Origin: Candidatus Altimarinota bacterium
GTDB lineage: Bacteria > Patescibacteriota > Gracilibacteria > BD1-5 > UBA6164
DNA: 64,000 bases
Direction of reading: 5' to 3'
Assembly (NCBI GenBank): GCA_013350285.1
Contig: JAAXWG010000002.1
Coordinates: 186,001-250,000 of the forward strand
The position numbers and the translations under genes were made by a program. Below, one piece after another: positions 32,002 to 42,116 of this stretch (positions are counted from its first letter, which is position 1; each line of letters starts with the position of its first letter). The notes below the pieces were generated by a model. The model saw only the letters and a list, made by a program, of their open reading frames with translations. It was not told the DNA's origin and did no database searches.

Positions 32002-32793
32002 ATGGCTATAACTGCTGCTCAAGTAAAAGAACTTAGAGATATTACTGGTATTTCTATGATGGAATGTAAAAAAGCTCTTGAAGAAACAAATGGAAATATA
32101 GAAGAATCTATTGATGTTCTCAGAAAAAAATGACTTTCAAAAGCTGCAAAAGCTGCTGATAGGCAGACTTCTGAAGGAATTATCAAAGTAGAATGTGAAG
32201 GAAATAAATGTTATATTGTTTCTGTACAATGTGAAACAGATTTTGTTGCAAAAACAGATGTTTTCCAAAAAATGGCTTCTGAATTTTTACAAGTACTCAA
32301 AACTGAAGGAAATGAAGAAACAGCAAAAGAAAAAATGGAAGTTATGAAAACAGAATATGTAATGAAAATGGGAGAAAATATAAATATAAAAGATGTGAAA
32401 ATTATTTCTGGAGGAAAAGTTGTTCCTTATCTTCATTCAAATGAAAAACTTGCTGCTGTCGTAGTAAGCAAAGAAACAACTACTGATGATGAAAAATTAA
32501 AACAAGTAGCAATGCATGTAACCGCTACAAATCCTGATGTACTCAGTCCTGCAGATATTTCTGAAGCAGTGATTACAAAAGAGAAATCTATCCAACTAGA
32601 AATAATGAAAAATGATCCAAAAATGGCTGGAAAACCAGAAGAAGTTTTACTTAAAATTATTGAAGGAAAAATGGATAAATTCAAGTCAGATATTTCTCTC
32701 CTTGAACAAGCTTTTGTTATCAATCCAGACCAAAAAGTAAAAGATTTTATTGGGGCTAATACACTTGAATCTTTTTATAGATTTAATATTTAA
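32002..32793 (+). CDS. tsf: Elongation factor Ts
   Basis: 263 aa. Exchanges GDP for GTP on EF-Tu. N-terminal UBA-like domain [20 protein letters not shown] and the TDFVAK hallmark near residue 80 are present, followed by the two core subdomains. A single UGA codes the Gly in [15 protein letters not shown]; the other glycines use GGN, as expected for a highly expressed gene. A/T-only leader. Confidence 0.96.
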
Positions 32794-32796
32794 TAC

Positions 32797-32831
32797 AATT
32801 TCTCTGAAATAAAAAATATTTCAGAGAAATT
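32797..32831 (+). other. Hairpin between tsf and tRNA-Trp
   Basis: A 15-bp stem (AATTTCTCTGAAATA with its complement) ends 3 nt before the tRNA and has no following T tract. It may be a terminator that needs no U-run or a processing site releasing tRNA-Trp from a tsf-tRNA transcript. Confidence 0.6.
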
Positions 32832-32834
32832 TCT

Positions 32835-32909
32835 AGCCCTGTAGTTCAACGGTTAGAATGCAGGACTCCAAATCCTGCGATCAGAGTTCGATTCTCTGCG
32901 GGGCTGCCA
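32835..32909 (+). tRNA. tRNA-Trp(CCA)
   Basis: Acceptor AGCCCTG/CGGGGCT, anticodon arm CAGGACTCCAAATCCTG (anticodon CCA at 32878-32880), T arm CAGAGTTCGATTCTCTG, discriminator G and encoded CCA. The CCA anticodon decodes only UGG, consistent with UGA not being Trp in this organism. Confidence 0.97.
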
Positions 32910-32920
32910 TTAAAAAAATA

Positions 32921-32952
32921 AAAAAGTTCTCACGAAGTGAGGACTTTTTTTT
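32921..32952 (+). terminator. Terminator of tRNA-Trp
   Basis: AAAAAGTTCTCAC / GTGAGGACTTTTT with a GAA loop and T tract (13-bp stem with one G-T pair). Confidence 0.92.
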
Positions 32953-33051
32953 GTTAGAAATAAAAGAAATTTATTTTTATAAAATTATATTTTACATAAA
33001 ATCTAAATATAATATAATTTCAAAGAAAAATTATTTTCTATATATTTATGA

Positions 33052-33276
33052 ATGAAAAAAAATCAACATGTAGTTCCTTATTCTGATGGTAAATGGGCTG
33101 TAAAAAAAGCTTGATCTGATAAGGTAACTAAAACATTTTCAACTCAAAAAGAAGCTATAGATTTTGGTAAAGATATTGCAAAAAATAACAAATCTGAACT
33201 CTTTATCCATTGAAAAACATGAAGAATTAGGGAAAGAAATACTTATGGTGATGATAATTTTCCTCCAAAATGATAG
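33052..33276 (+). CDS. DUF2188 family protein
   Basis: 74 aa. KKNQHVVPYSDGKWAVKKAG, then FSTQKEAIDFGKDIAKN and ELFIHGKTGRIRERNTYG match the short DUF2188 family, which is widespread and of unknown function. The gene ends ...CCAAAATGATAG: UGA is Gly and UAG the stop. The next gene's ATG overlaps the last codons by 7 nt, so translation is probably coupled. Confidence 0.85.
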
Positions 33277-34040
33277 AATATAAATCTTCAGCAATCACAA
33301 TATGGGTTGATGAGTCACTTAATATCAAAATTGGTTGAAAAGAATATGTATTAATGTGATATTTAATTACTAATTCCTATATAGAAGAATTAGATTTTTT
33401 AAGGAAGTTGAAAGTTGCAAGAAAAGAAACTAATTCTTGGCATACAATGCATTGATGTAAGATTACAATAAGTGATGTTAGACAAATTAAATTAATAAGA
33501 GAATGGATGAAGATTTTCAATGAAGATAATAATGTATATTTTCACACATTTTTATATAAAGTTGACAGAAGATATATACCAAGGTGAGAAACCTATGAAC
33601 ATTACTTTGCTAAACAGTCAATTTTTGCATTAGCTAATAAGATGAAGGATAGTTGATCTCTTATACAAACTATGTTTAGAGAGATAAAGACAATAAATAT
33701 AATATTTGATAGAAGAAGAGATTATGAATGATGATGATGAGAAGTTGTAAATTGATTAGAAGAAGTATATAGAAGTAAAATAACAGAACAAATTAAACTT
33801 ATAACATGAAAAAATATTACAATTAGATTTTCTTTTGTAAATTCGAGATGTTTTGATGCCATACAATTTACTGATATTTTTTTATCTTTATTTAGAAATA
33901 AAATTTTAGAAAATGATAAATTTTTTACAGAAATATTTGATGAGTTTTTTATAAATGATTTAGATGATGATGTAAAAATATTACCTTTAGAACAAATATT
34001 TTGAGAAGACTCAAAATTAAACTACTTTATATGAAAATAA
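33270..34040 (+). CDS. DUF3800-like (RNase H fold) protein
   Basis: 256 aa. The start AITIWVDESLN resembles the YxDESG opening of DUF3800 proteins, and NIIFDRRRDY near residue 150 may supply a second acidic position. DUF3800 is predicted to have an RNase H-like fold and is often found in defence or mobile contexts. It overlaps DUF2188 upstream by 7 nt and GNAT downstream by 10 nt. The assignment rests on a few motifs only. Confidence 0.5.
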
Positions 34041-34498
34041 TCAAAGCAAATACATCACATAAAGCAGAAATCCTCAGACTTCTTGATGATTTTCGCACAG
34101 ATTGTGCTTATCAAATCAATCCTAAAAAAGCCTCTCTTTCTCATACTGCAAAAGATTTTGGATGAAAAATATTTGATGAAGTTATCAGCTCAGATAATTC
34201 TGCTATTTTCCTCGGAATAGAAGATGGTAAATTTATCGCCATTGCAACCGTTCATAAAATTCCTCAAATCAGAAAATGAGAATATTCAGCAGAAATAGAA
34301 GAAATATTTGTAGCTGATGAATTTCAAGGAAAATGATTATGAATATTTCTCATTGATGCAATAACTCTTTGGGCAAAAGAAAATGACATAAAAACTATTC
34401 GTCTTGAATCAGATAACCATCTCAAAAATGCACATAAGTTTTATTTTAAAGCTGGTTTTGAAGAGTATGGAAAAGCTTTTATAAAAATTAAAATATAG
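34031..34498 (+). CDS. GNAT family N-acetyltransferase
   Basis: 155 aa. AEIEEIFVADEFQGKGLGIFL is the acetyl-CoA pyrophosphate-binding loop (its second Gly UGA-coded), followed by IRLESDNHLKNAHKFYFKAG and FEEYGKAF, the usual C-terminal half. It transfers acetyl from acetyl-CoA to an amine; substrate unknown. Overlaps the stop of the DUF3800-like gene by 10 nt and is the last gene of that trio. Confidence 0.88.
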
Positions 34499-34540
34499 AT
34501 ACAATAAAAAGAGTAATTTTTTAAAATGATATCCCTATTA

Positions 34541-35050
34541 TTAACTATTCTTTATGGTATCAATACATAATTGTTTAAATATATCACTATCAATTTTTTC
34601 ACAAATACTTAAATCTTTTAAATCCTCAGCAACAGAAGAATAACAAGCATTTTTTAGAGTTGAATCAGTAACTTTATCACAAATACTAGAATCTTTTTTT
34701 ACCTTTGCTACTTCAGTATAACACCCTCATTTCAATAATACATCTTCAGATTTTTCACATAGTTCTAAATCATTATTTTGTATTCATATAGATGCATAAC
34801 ATAAATTATCACAATCAACTTTCATATCAGCACTTGTTCTTTCGTTGTTTCAAGGATTACTTTTCCACATTATCTCACATCCTTGCATACATTCCTGCAT
34901 AGTTTGTTTTTTTCATACACTACTTGAGTCTTTGCTTGTATTAATACTTACTTCTTCTGTACTTGTATGATTATTTTGAGCTTTATCACCAGCACAAGAA
35001 GTTAGTATAAGAGATAATACTAAAACGAATAAAATAAGTAACTTTTTCAT
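34541..35050 (-). CDS. Cysteine-rich lipoprotein
   Basis: 169 aa. Lipoprotein signal peptide ending LTSCAGDK (lipidated Cys at about 19). The mature part has repeated paired cysteines about every 24 residues (LELCEKSEDV...GGCYTEVAKV, SSICDKVTD...NACYSSVAED, LSICEKI...LCIDTI), suggesting small disulfide-linked helical hairpins. Function unknown; anchored outside the membrane. Another lipoprotein lies upstream on the same strand. Confidence 0.78.
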
Positions 35051-35074
35051 AATAAATAAATTAATAAATAAAAA

Positions 35075-35656
35075 TTATTCTCACATTGTTCAGTTTGGAA
35101 TTTCAGGCATATTAGGCATATCAAATTCTTGAAATTTTATATCACTAGGCAATTCAAACATAGATGAATTAGCTCATTTTTTACAACTAAATTCATAAGT
35201 TTCATTCATTTCTTGTGCTTCCATTTCATTTCATTCTTCGCTTGTTTCTTCATTTAAATTTTCTTTCATTTTAAATCATTGTTTATCCATATTTGACCAA
35301 GTATATGAAAATCCATCTTTTATTAATACATTATTTTCAAGCTTTTGTCATTCAATTTCTCATTTCATAACATATTTAAGCACCTTTCAATCAATATACA
35401 TTATAGAATCATACACAGCTCAATCTTCTCAAGTAATCTTGAAAGTACAAGTTGCTGGTTTTCATTTTTTATATATTTCCATCATTGTTGCATTCATTTT
35501 TTCTTCTGTAGTTTCTTCTAATACTGTTTTTTCTTCACTTACTGTTTTAGTAGTTGTATCACTAACTTTTACATCAGTGTTTTCAACTTCTTTTTTTCCA
35601 CAAGATACAAGTAATAAAGATAATATAAGCAAAATCCCAATTATATTTTTTTTCAT
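35075..35656 (-). CDS. Lipoprotein, unknown function
   Basis: 193 aa. Signal peptide with lipobox LLVSCGKK, then a Thr/Glu-rich linker and a mature domain (CTFKITGEDGAVYDSIMYID, GFSYTWSNMDKQGFKM). The C-terminal cysteine of ETYEFSCKKG may pair with the one in ATCTFKI. It precedes the cysteine-rich lipoprotein by 24 nt on the same strand and may be co-transcribed with it. Confidence 0.78.
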
Positions 35657-35740
35657 AAAAACAATTATTATTTAATAAGTATAATTATACTATTTAAATA
35701 AAAAGCTAAGTCAATTTTTACGGTGAACAATTTTTTTCTT

Positions 35741-35791
35741 AAAATAAAAATAATCCCAAAAAGAAATTTTTTTTGGGATTATTTTTATTTT
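35741..35791 (-). terminator. Perfect 22-bp hairpin terminator
   Basis: Arms 35741-35762 and 35770-35791 are exact complements with a 7-nt loop. It ends the leftward gene at 35816-37150. Confidence 0.9.
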
Positions 35792-35815
35792 TTAATCAAT
35801 TTTTTGTGAATTCTC

Positions 35816-37150
35816 TTAATCTGTAGTTGATGTATCTGTAACCTCTTCATTTGATGTAGCTGATTGTCAATTTTTCAAAAATTCTAAATAATCTTTTACT
35901 GTTTGTTCATCAAATTTTCATGTTATTTTTTGATCTTGTCATGCTTTATCTTCTCAATATATTTTTACTTGAATATCCTTTACTGCTTGTTTTGTTTTAT
36001 CTCCATATACATATATTTTTTTATCTCATTCTTCTTTTGTTTCTGCTTCTATTCAAAGTAATTTTTGTACAGTCATTATATAACCTTGATTTTTTTCAGA
36101 ATTAATATCTTCAAATTCGCCTTTATCATTAAAAAAAATATCTTTAAAAAATTCTACCTGATCGCTTGAATTCTTTTTAAGCATATTTGTAAGAGTTTCT
36201 ATTTTTTCATCATTATTATTGATTTCGCTTTCCATTATTCATCATTTTGAACCAAGAAGACTTTTAAAAAGTGTAAAAAAAGCTTCAAAAAACTTTTTTA
36301 ATCCTTCTCATATTTTTCAGCTTTTTCATAATTTATCAAGGAATTCTTGTAAATTTTGTTCATTTACTCAATTTTGTGCCATATCTTGTGTTATTTTCGA
36401 AAGGCTTGTTTCTCATGCAGTAGGAGTATCCTTTGTATTAACAAAAATTACTTTCCCAGATTCTATTTTTAAAACTTTTTTCTCTTGCTTATCGTCAAAC
36501 TTAAGATCTTTAATTTGTTTTTTTATTTCTTCACTTCAATTATTTTTTATAAAATCCATATCAGCTTGAGAATTTATTGTATATCAAGATGTAAGTATAC
36601 TTTGAATAAGAGCATTTTTAATTTTTTGTTTAATCTCAATATTTCATTCTATTCATTCTATTCATTCTATTATAGTTTTTACTTGTTCTTGAGTAACTTT
36701 TATATTTTTTAATTTTTCTAAATTTGTATCTTTTTCTCTAGCAAATTCGGGATTATTAATTTTAGTAATAAGAGATTCTGGAGTTTCTTGTGAAGGATTT
36801 TGTTGTTCTCACTTTAAAACTTGAGGAGTTTTTATATGGTCTTTTACTACTTTTAATAAATTTTCAGAAGGAATTGTAGCTCAAATGTATAATTTGTGAT
36901 ACATTTCTAAAATTTCTTTTTGAGACTTAGTAAGTTGATTTTGACTATCAGGAATATTATTTATAAAATTTTTTAGTGGTTCTTTTAAGACTTCTTTATG
37001 ATCTTTTAATTTTTCAGGTCTTTTTAAGAAATCGCCCATTGCTCCTAATGTTTCCTCAGAAACTTTTCCTTTATTTAATTCTTCCACAAATTTTCCTAAT
37101 TCTCTTTCATTTGACTTAGGAACTTCTTTTTGTACTTCTACTTCTGTCAT
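35816..37150 (-). CDS. Peptidoglycan-binding-like repeat protein without signal peptide
   Basis: 444 aa. No signal peptide. The N-terminal two-thirds is helical (KFVEELNKGKVSEETL, LKNIKVTQEQVKTII). SGYTINSQADMDFI near residue 190 recalls the KGYTI-N block of the MORN-PGB proteins at 12-15 kb. The C-terminus (MTVQKLLGIEA, YGDKTKQAVKDIQ, ITGKFDEQTVKDYLEFL) fits a two-part PGB-like module at about 360-425. An acidic Thr/Ser tail ends it. Probably a third member of that family. The 102-residue gene upstream is 26 nt away on the same strand. Confidence 0.65.
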
Positions 37151-37176
37151 ATTTTTTATTTAAAAAAGTAAAATAA

Positions 37177-37485
37177 TTATAGTTTTAGGAGTTCTAGCTC
37201 TGCAAGTTTTATATCTTCTGCTCTTTCTTGAGCTTCAATTTCCCTAATTTTCTCAATCAATTCAAGTCATTTTTGTATTTTCTTTTTTATTTTTTCATCT
37301 TGCACATTTTCAATAGCATCACTCAATATTTGGGTAAGAGAATCTAAAAGTTCCTGAGTAACAAATTGACTGGATACAAGAGCATGGATTCATTCTGCTA
37401 AATCCCAATATCAAAAAAGACTTTCTAAAACTGAAAGTATAAGCTCTCTCTTTTTTTCATATACTTGTTTTTGTATTTCATCCAT
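37177..37485 (-). CDS. Small helical protein upstream of the PGB-like gene
   Basis: 102 aa, no signal peptide, mostly helical (EKKRELILSVLESLFGY; KIREIEAQERAEDIKLAELE). It precedes the PGB-like gene by 26 nt in the same direction and may form an operon. No family recognised. Confidence 0.65.
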
Positions 37486-37655
37486 AAAAATTACTTAAAT
37501 AATATTTGGAACATTGTAGCATATATAATTTCTTATGTCAAAATACTATTAAAAACTATTTTTAAGATTAAAAAATAGTTTTTAAAATATATTTTTGACT
37601 TAAATACAAGTAAGATAATAATGATAAAGTAATTTATATTTTTAGATTCTTTCTT

Positions 37656-39047
37656 ATGAAAAAAATATTCATTAAAATTATTTTGATTTTAATTACTATT
37701 TTCCTTATATCTTTTTTTATTTTTTGGTTTTCAAAAAATGAAAAAGACCTTTGAAACAAAAATAAAATAGCTCCTTCTAAAGAACAACAATTATTACAAG
37801 AAACTTATGAAGTTTCAAAAAATTATATTTCTCTTCGTTATAAAACAAATGATATTTTAGTAAATGCCGAAGATTATGGTAATTATAAAAATTGGAAAAA
37901 TGAACTTGATAAAATTTCCTCTGATTGGGAAATTTTAGAAATAGCTTCTCAAAATCTACAAAATTTAGCAAAAAAAGAATCAAGTAAAATAAGTATAAAT
38001 AAATTTATGCTAAAGGCTCAAGCCTATGATAAAAAAACAATATCAAATATATTTGATATTGCATTTGCTAAAGAAAAAATAGACTCTTTAGCTAAATATA
38101 TTTTAGCAGATACAAAAAAAGTACCTCAATTATTAAGACAAAATCAGTATGAAATAAAAGAAAATGCTTGGACAGGATTTTCTGACTCTTTTCAAAAATT
38201 AGAATTTTCAGCAGGTATGATAAATGATTCTTGTAAAATTACTTGATTTGTATGAGGAGTAGAAATTGGTAAAATTTCATGAGAATCAAATATTAATCAA
38301 TTATCTATTATAATAAATTGATGAGATTTAAGTCTCTTAATTAATGATGATAATGCGAGCATTTCTTTAGCAAACAATAATAAAATTTCTGGAATAACTA
38401 TAAAAGCTAATAGGTTAGGAAAAAATATTCCTAATGTATTAACCTTAAAAAATATTAAAGAAAAATCTACTAATAGTACTATTATAGTACTGGGATTAGA
38501 AAAATTTAGAAAAAATATTCAAGAATGAAAAATTATATGAGTTGAATTAAAAGATAAAAACCCTATGAATATTTTTATATTAGATAAAAATGAAATTGAA
38601 AAATGGTTAAATTCAATAGGAATAAAAGATGAAATAAATGATAGTGATATAACAATAAAAGATATTTTAAACATTAGTAATGAAGCAAAAAAAATTATAT
38701 CTAATAAAAAGATATTAAATGCTTCTGTTACTTGAAAATGGGAAGGAAATTTACAAAATATTATCAGTGGGGATCAAAAAAAATATAATTATAAATTTAA
38801 ATTCAATATAAAAAATGATGGAACCGTAAAAATGGAGGAATGAAATATAAACTTTATCAAATGGGAACAAAATGAAAAATTTATAAATCTCTATACAGAG
38901 GATAAATCTAAAGGATATTATATATTTGAATTAGTTTGAAATTCTTTAGTATTTAATAAAATTGCTTGAGAAAAATTAGAAAAATGAGAATGATATACTT
39001 CTCTATGAAAAGTAAATTTAAAATGAATACTAAGAAAATCTAGATAA
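37656..39047 (+). CDS. Membrane-anchored extracellular protein
   Basis: 463 aa. N-terminal hydrophobic anchor (IIILILITIFLISFFIFW-like, residues 5-27) with the rest outside. Helical region at about 40-170, then a beta-rich part (GISGESNINQLSIIINGGD near 215-235). No known domain recognised. A TTGACT with a TAATAA box upstream (37595-37621) may be its promoter. A thioredoxin-fold lipoprotein gene follows 23 nt later. Confidence 0.7.
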
Positions 39048-39070
39048 TTTAGATAATTTACAAAAATAAT

Positions 39071-39472
39071 ATGAAAAAAATTTTATTTATCTTTATTGTG
39101 TTGATTTCTTTTAATTCTTGTAGCAAAGAACAAGAAAACACACATTCAAACCAATGAAAAAAACAAATAATCATTTGGGGCTCTACCGCTTGTCCACACT
39201 GTGTAAATGCAATGCCTCAGTTTAAAGAAAAAATATATGATACTTATAAAGAAAAAATAGATATCCAAGTAAACTCTATCAATTGAAAAAAATTTGAAGT
39301 TGATATTCCTCAAAATCTAGACACAAATACCATACCAGATTTTGAAACTCTTGTATGAAAAAAATGTGATTATATTCCTTCTTTTGTTGTTTTTGATGAA
39401 AATAAAAAACTTATACTTAGCTCATGTTGATGAGAAAAAAATATTGATGATATACTCAATGTACTAAAATAA
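39071..39472 (+). CDS. Thioredoxin-fold lipoprotein (CPHC)
   Basis: 133 aa. Lipoprotein signal with lipobox FNSCSKE. GSTACPHCVNAM holds a CxxC pair of the DsbA type (CPHC), followed by a thioredoxin-like layout ending in IPSFVVFDENKKLILS with the cis-Pro before the beta strand. It probably makes or shuffles disulfides in exported proteins, which fits the Cys-paired lipoproteins nearby. Convergent with the HD fusion gene, 2 nt apart. Confidence 0.85.
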
Positions 39473-39474
39473 AT

Positions 39475-40713
39475 TTATAAAAATACTTCATCATACTCCC
39501 TTTTCCAGTCTTTTCACCACTTTTTATATTCTTCTTTGAGTCTTGTTTTTAAAATTTTCAGAAGTGGAAGTAATTCAGGAACTTTTTTGAAATGTGTATC
39601 ACAGTGAGTTGCTATAATATCTGGTTCATCAAAATTTTCATATCAATAATAGAGAAGATGAGAAATTCATTCAAATTTATCAAAAGCTTTTACAATTTGT
39701 GCTTCTTTCGTTTCTCACTTTTCATATTCTTCCCAAAGAGAAAATATTTCATCACCGATTTCGTGAGGAAGCATTTCTCGTATTTTTTGCATTGCGACGA
39801 GTTCATTTTTGCTTTTCTCTTCTTTTGAGACAATTCCTTTATAGATAAGAACACAATCTATTTCTTCTGTAAGAGTTTCTGCAATATCATGAAAAATAGC
39901 AATATTAAAAGCTTTGAGAAGATCAATATCTACTTCAAAGAATTCTTTTACGAGAAATACAATAAATACAAGACGAAAAGTATGTTCTGCTACTGTGGAT
40001 TTTTCTTTTACTTCTGGACTTGCCCCATATCGCTCTGTTTCTTTGAGTTTTTGAGCCAACTGAAAAAAAGTAAATATTTTCTCAAAATCTTCCATTGTTT
40101 CCTCCATATCGTAGGAATCTTTCCAATCCAATCATCCACTTTGACAAACTTCTTTGAGTTTTCTTTTTACTTCGGCATAATACGGATGTAATTCACTACA
40201 TTCTTTCATCGCATTATCACAATAAGTCGCAAATTTATCAACAATATTGATATAAGAATCTCCGTAATAAATAGTATGTAATATTGATTCTGTTTTTTCC
40301 AAGGCTTTTACAAACTTTGCTTCTTTTGTTATAGCTTTTTCATAATCCATCCAAAGAAAAAAGATTTCATTTCCTATTTTTTCTGGCAAACTTTCCCTTA
40401 TTTTTTGTATTGCCTCCAATTCTTTTTCTGCTTTTTCTTCTTTTGAAACAAGTCCTAAATAAACAGAATTATAGTCTGTATCTCCAACTACTCATTCTAT
40501 GATATCGTGAACAAGAGCAATTTTTAAAGTTTTGAGTAAATCAATATTTGGCTTAAGTTTTCTATACATTACAAAAACAATAAGCAAAACTCTAAACGAG
40601 TGATCAGAAATGGACTCTTTTATCAAAAAACTGTCCGTTTTTGTCCATCGTTTATTGATGCTCAATTTTTCCAAAAAAAGTATAAAATCAAAAATTTTCT
40701 CTCAATCTTGCAT
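39475..40713 (-). CDS. Tandem HD-domain protein (YfbR/HDDC2-like duplication)
   Basis: 412 aa; one continuous frame holding two HD hydrolase domains. Copy 1: SDHSFRVLLIVFVMYRKL and ALVHDIIEG (about 1-205). Copy 2: AEHTFRLVFIVFLVKEFF and AIFHDIAET (about 215-412). Both keep H and HD metal ligands. Each copy matches YfbR/HDDC2-type 5'-nucleotidases, which hydrolyse deoxynucleoside monophosphates. UGA codes the glycine joining the copies (VCQSGGLDW), so a standard-code reading would split it in two. Confidence 0.85.
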
Positions 40714-40795
40714 AATTATTTATTTTTTTATTAAGGGAATACTGAAAAATTAAGAAAACAATAATTTTGTCATTCTGAATTTAATGTTAATTGTA

Positions 40796-40863
40796 GAAAA
40801 ACTCCTCCTAATTCGCTTCGCTCAATTTCCCCCTCAATCGAGGGGGACTAAGGGGGAGTTTTT
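40796..40863. repeat. Intergenic palindromic element
   Basis: Ends GAAAAACTCC and GGGAGTTTTTC are inverted; the centre has CCCCCTCAATCGAGGGGG, the same core as the coding insertion at 9204-9260. GTCATTCTGAAT just before it (40769) may be part of another unit. Confidence 0.75.
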
Positions 40864-40998
40864 CAAAAAAAATCCTCATTAAAAAAATTCTCTTTCCAAG
40901 TATACTAAAAATAAAGAAAATGAAAAAACTTTTTCCTTGCTTGAATTTTCTGAAAAAAATCCTATACTTTCCTTACTTATTTCATAATTTTTAACTTT

Positions 40999-41466
40999 AT
41001 GAAAAAATATTTTTCTTTTTTGTGCATCATTTTTTTTCTCTTTCTTTTTTCTTGCAGTTTCCAAAAACCTGAAACAATCAAAATAAAACTTTTTTACTAC
41101 AATCAAGCTCTTGATACAAATCAAAGCTGTGCTGAGCAATTTGTAGTCCCTATAGAAAGAACTATCCCTAAAGATACTGCAAATGTTATACAAAAAACTC
41201 TCACACTTCTTTTAGAGTGACCAACAGAAGAAGAAAAAACAAAATGACTAACAAGCGAGTTCCCACATAAGGAATTTCAGATAAAAAATATTTCTCTTGA
41301 TAAAAGTAATGGAATCCTTACTCTTGATTTCCCCGTAATTCCGTGATTTACTTCTTGAGGAAGTTGTCGTGTTGGGCTTATGAATGCTTCTATCCAAAAA
41401 ACTGCAAAACAATTTGCAGAAGTAAAAGATGTAAAATATACAAGTGAAGAAATTTTTCAACCATAA
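40999..41466 (+). CDS. GerMN-domain lipoprotein
   Basis: 155 aa. Lipoprotein signal with Cys at about residue 19 (LFSCSFQK). The body LTLLLEGPTEEEKTKGLTSE, then FQIKNISLDKSNGILTLDF and GFTSGGSCRVGL match the GerMN (Germane) domain, which is found in envelope proteins. Its function is unclear. The YgjP-like metallopeptidase gene starts 3 nt after its stop. Confidence 0.8.
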
Positions 41467-41469
41467 TTT

Positions 41470-42042
41470 ATGATACAATACACTATAAAATATGCTCGTA
41501 TCAAACATTCTCGGATACGAATGTCAAAAAACGGAGAGTTTCTTTTTAGTATTCCTGTTAAAAAAGCAAATGATGAAAAATTACTCCAAACTTTGATAGC
41601 AAAAGCTGAAGAATTTAAGCAAAGAAAAATTAATAAAAAAAGACAAGAAATCAAAGAAGAGGAAGGAAATTATATCATTATATTTGGTGAAAAAATAGAA
41701 AAACAAAAAATCAAAGAAGATTTACATAAATATTTAGAAGCATTGCTCTCTAAAGAAAGTAGAGAATTCCTCAAAAAATATAGCAAAAAACTCAATGTTT
41801 CCTATCAAAAACTTACTCTCAAATCCTATAAATGAAAATGGTGATCATGCTCACATACAAATAATATTTCTCTCAATCTCAAACTTGTTCACTTACCTAT
41901 AATTTTTCTTGAATATGTGATTGTACACGAAGTCTGTCATATCAAAGAAAAAAATCACTCCAAAAATTTTTGGAGTCTTGTAGAAAAACTCTTTCCAGAA
42001 TACAAAAAGATAAGAAAAGATTTAAAAATGATACAGTTATAA
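41470..42042 (+). CDS. YgjP-like (DUF45) metallopeptidase
   Basis: 190 aa. VHEVCHIKEKNHSKNFW holds HExxH at residues 153-157 and a downstream His as third zinc ligand, as in the YgjP/DUF45 minigluzincin family. KGKWGSCS (UGA-coded first Gly) is the other family block. Cytoplasmic, substrates unknown. It starts 3 nt after the GerMN stop, so co-transcription is likely. Confidence 0.87.
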
Positions 42043-42057
42043 TTGAGAATTTTTTAT

Positions 42058-42085
42058 TTGACAAATAAATATTTATATTTATTAT
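42058..42085 (+). promoter_or_regulatory. Promoter, TTGACA / TATTAT
   Basis: TTGACA at 42058-42063 and TATTAT at 42080-42085 with a 16-nt spacer, ending 31 nt before the gene at 42117. Confidence 0.65.
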
Positions 42086-42116
42086 TATATAAATATATTT
42101 TTTAGAAAAATAAGAG

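Noticed and set aside
40492-40713. HD hydrolase fragments as separate broken genes
   Set aside because: The fragments join into one open frame once UGA is Gly.
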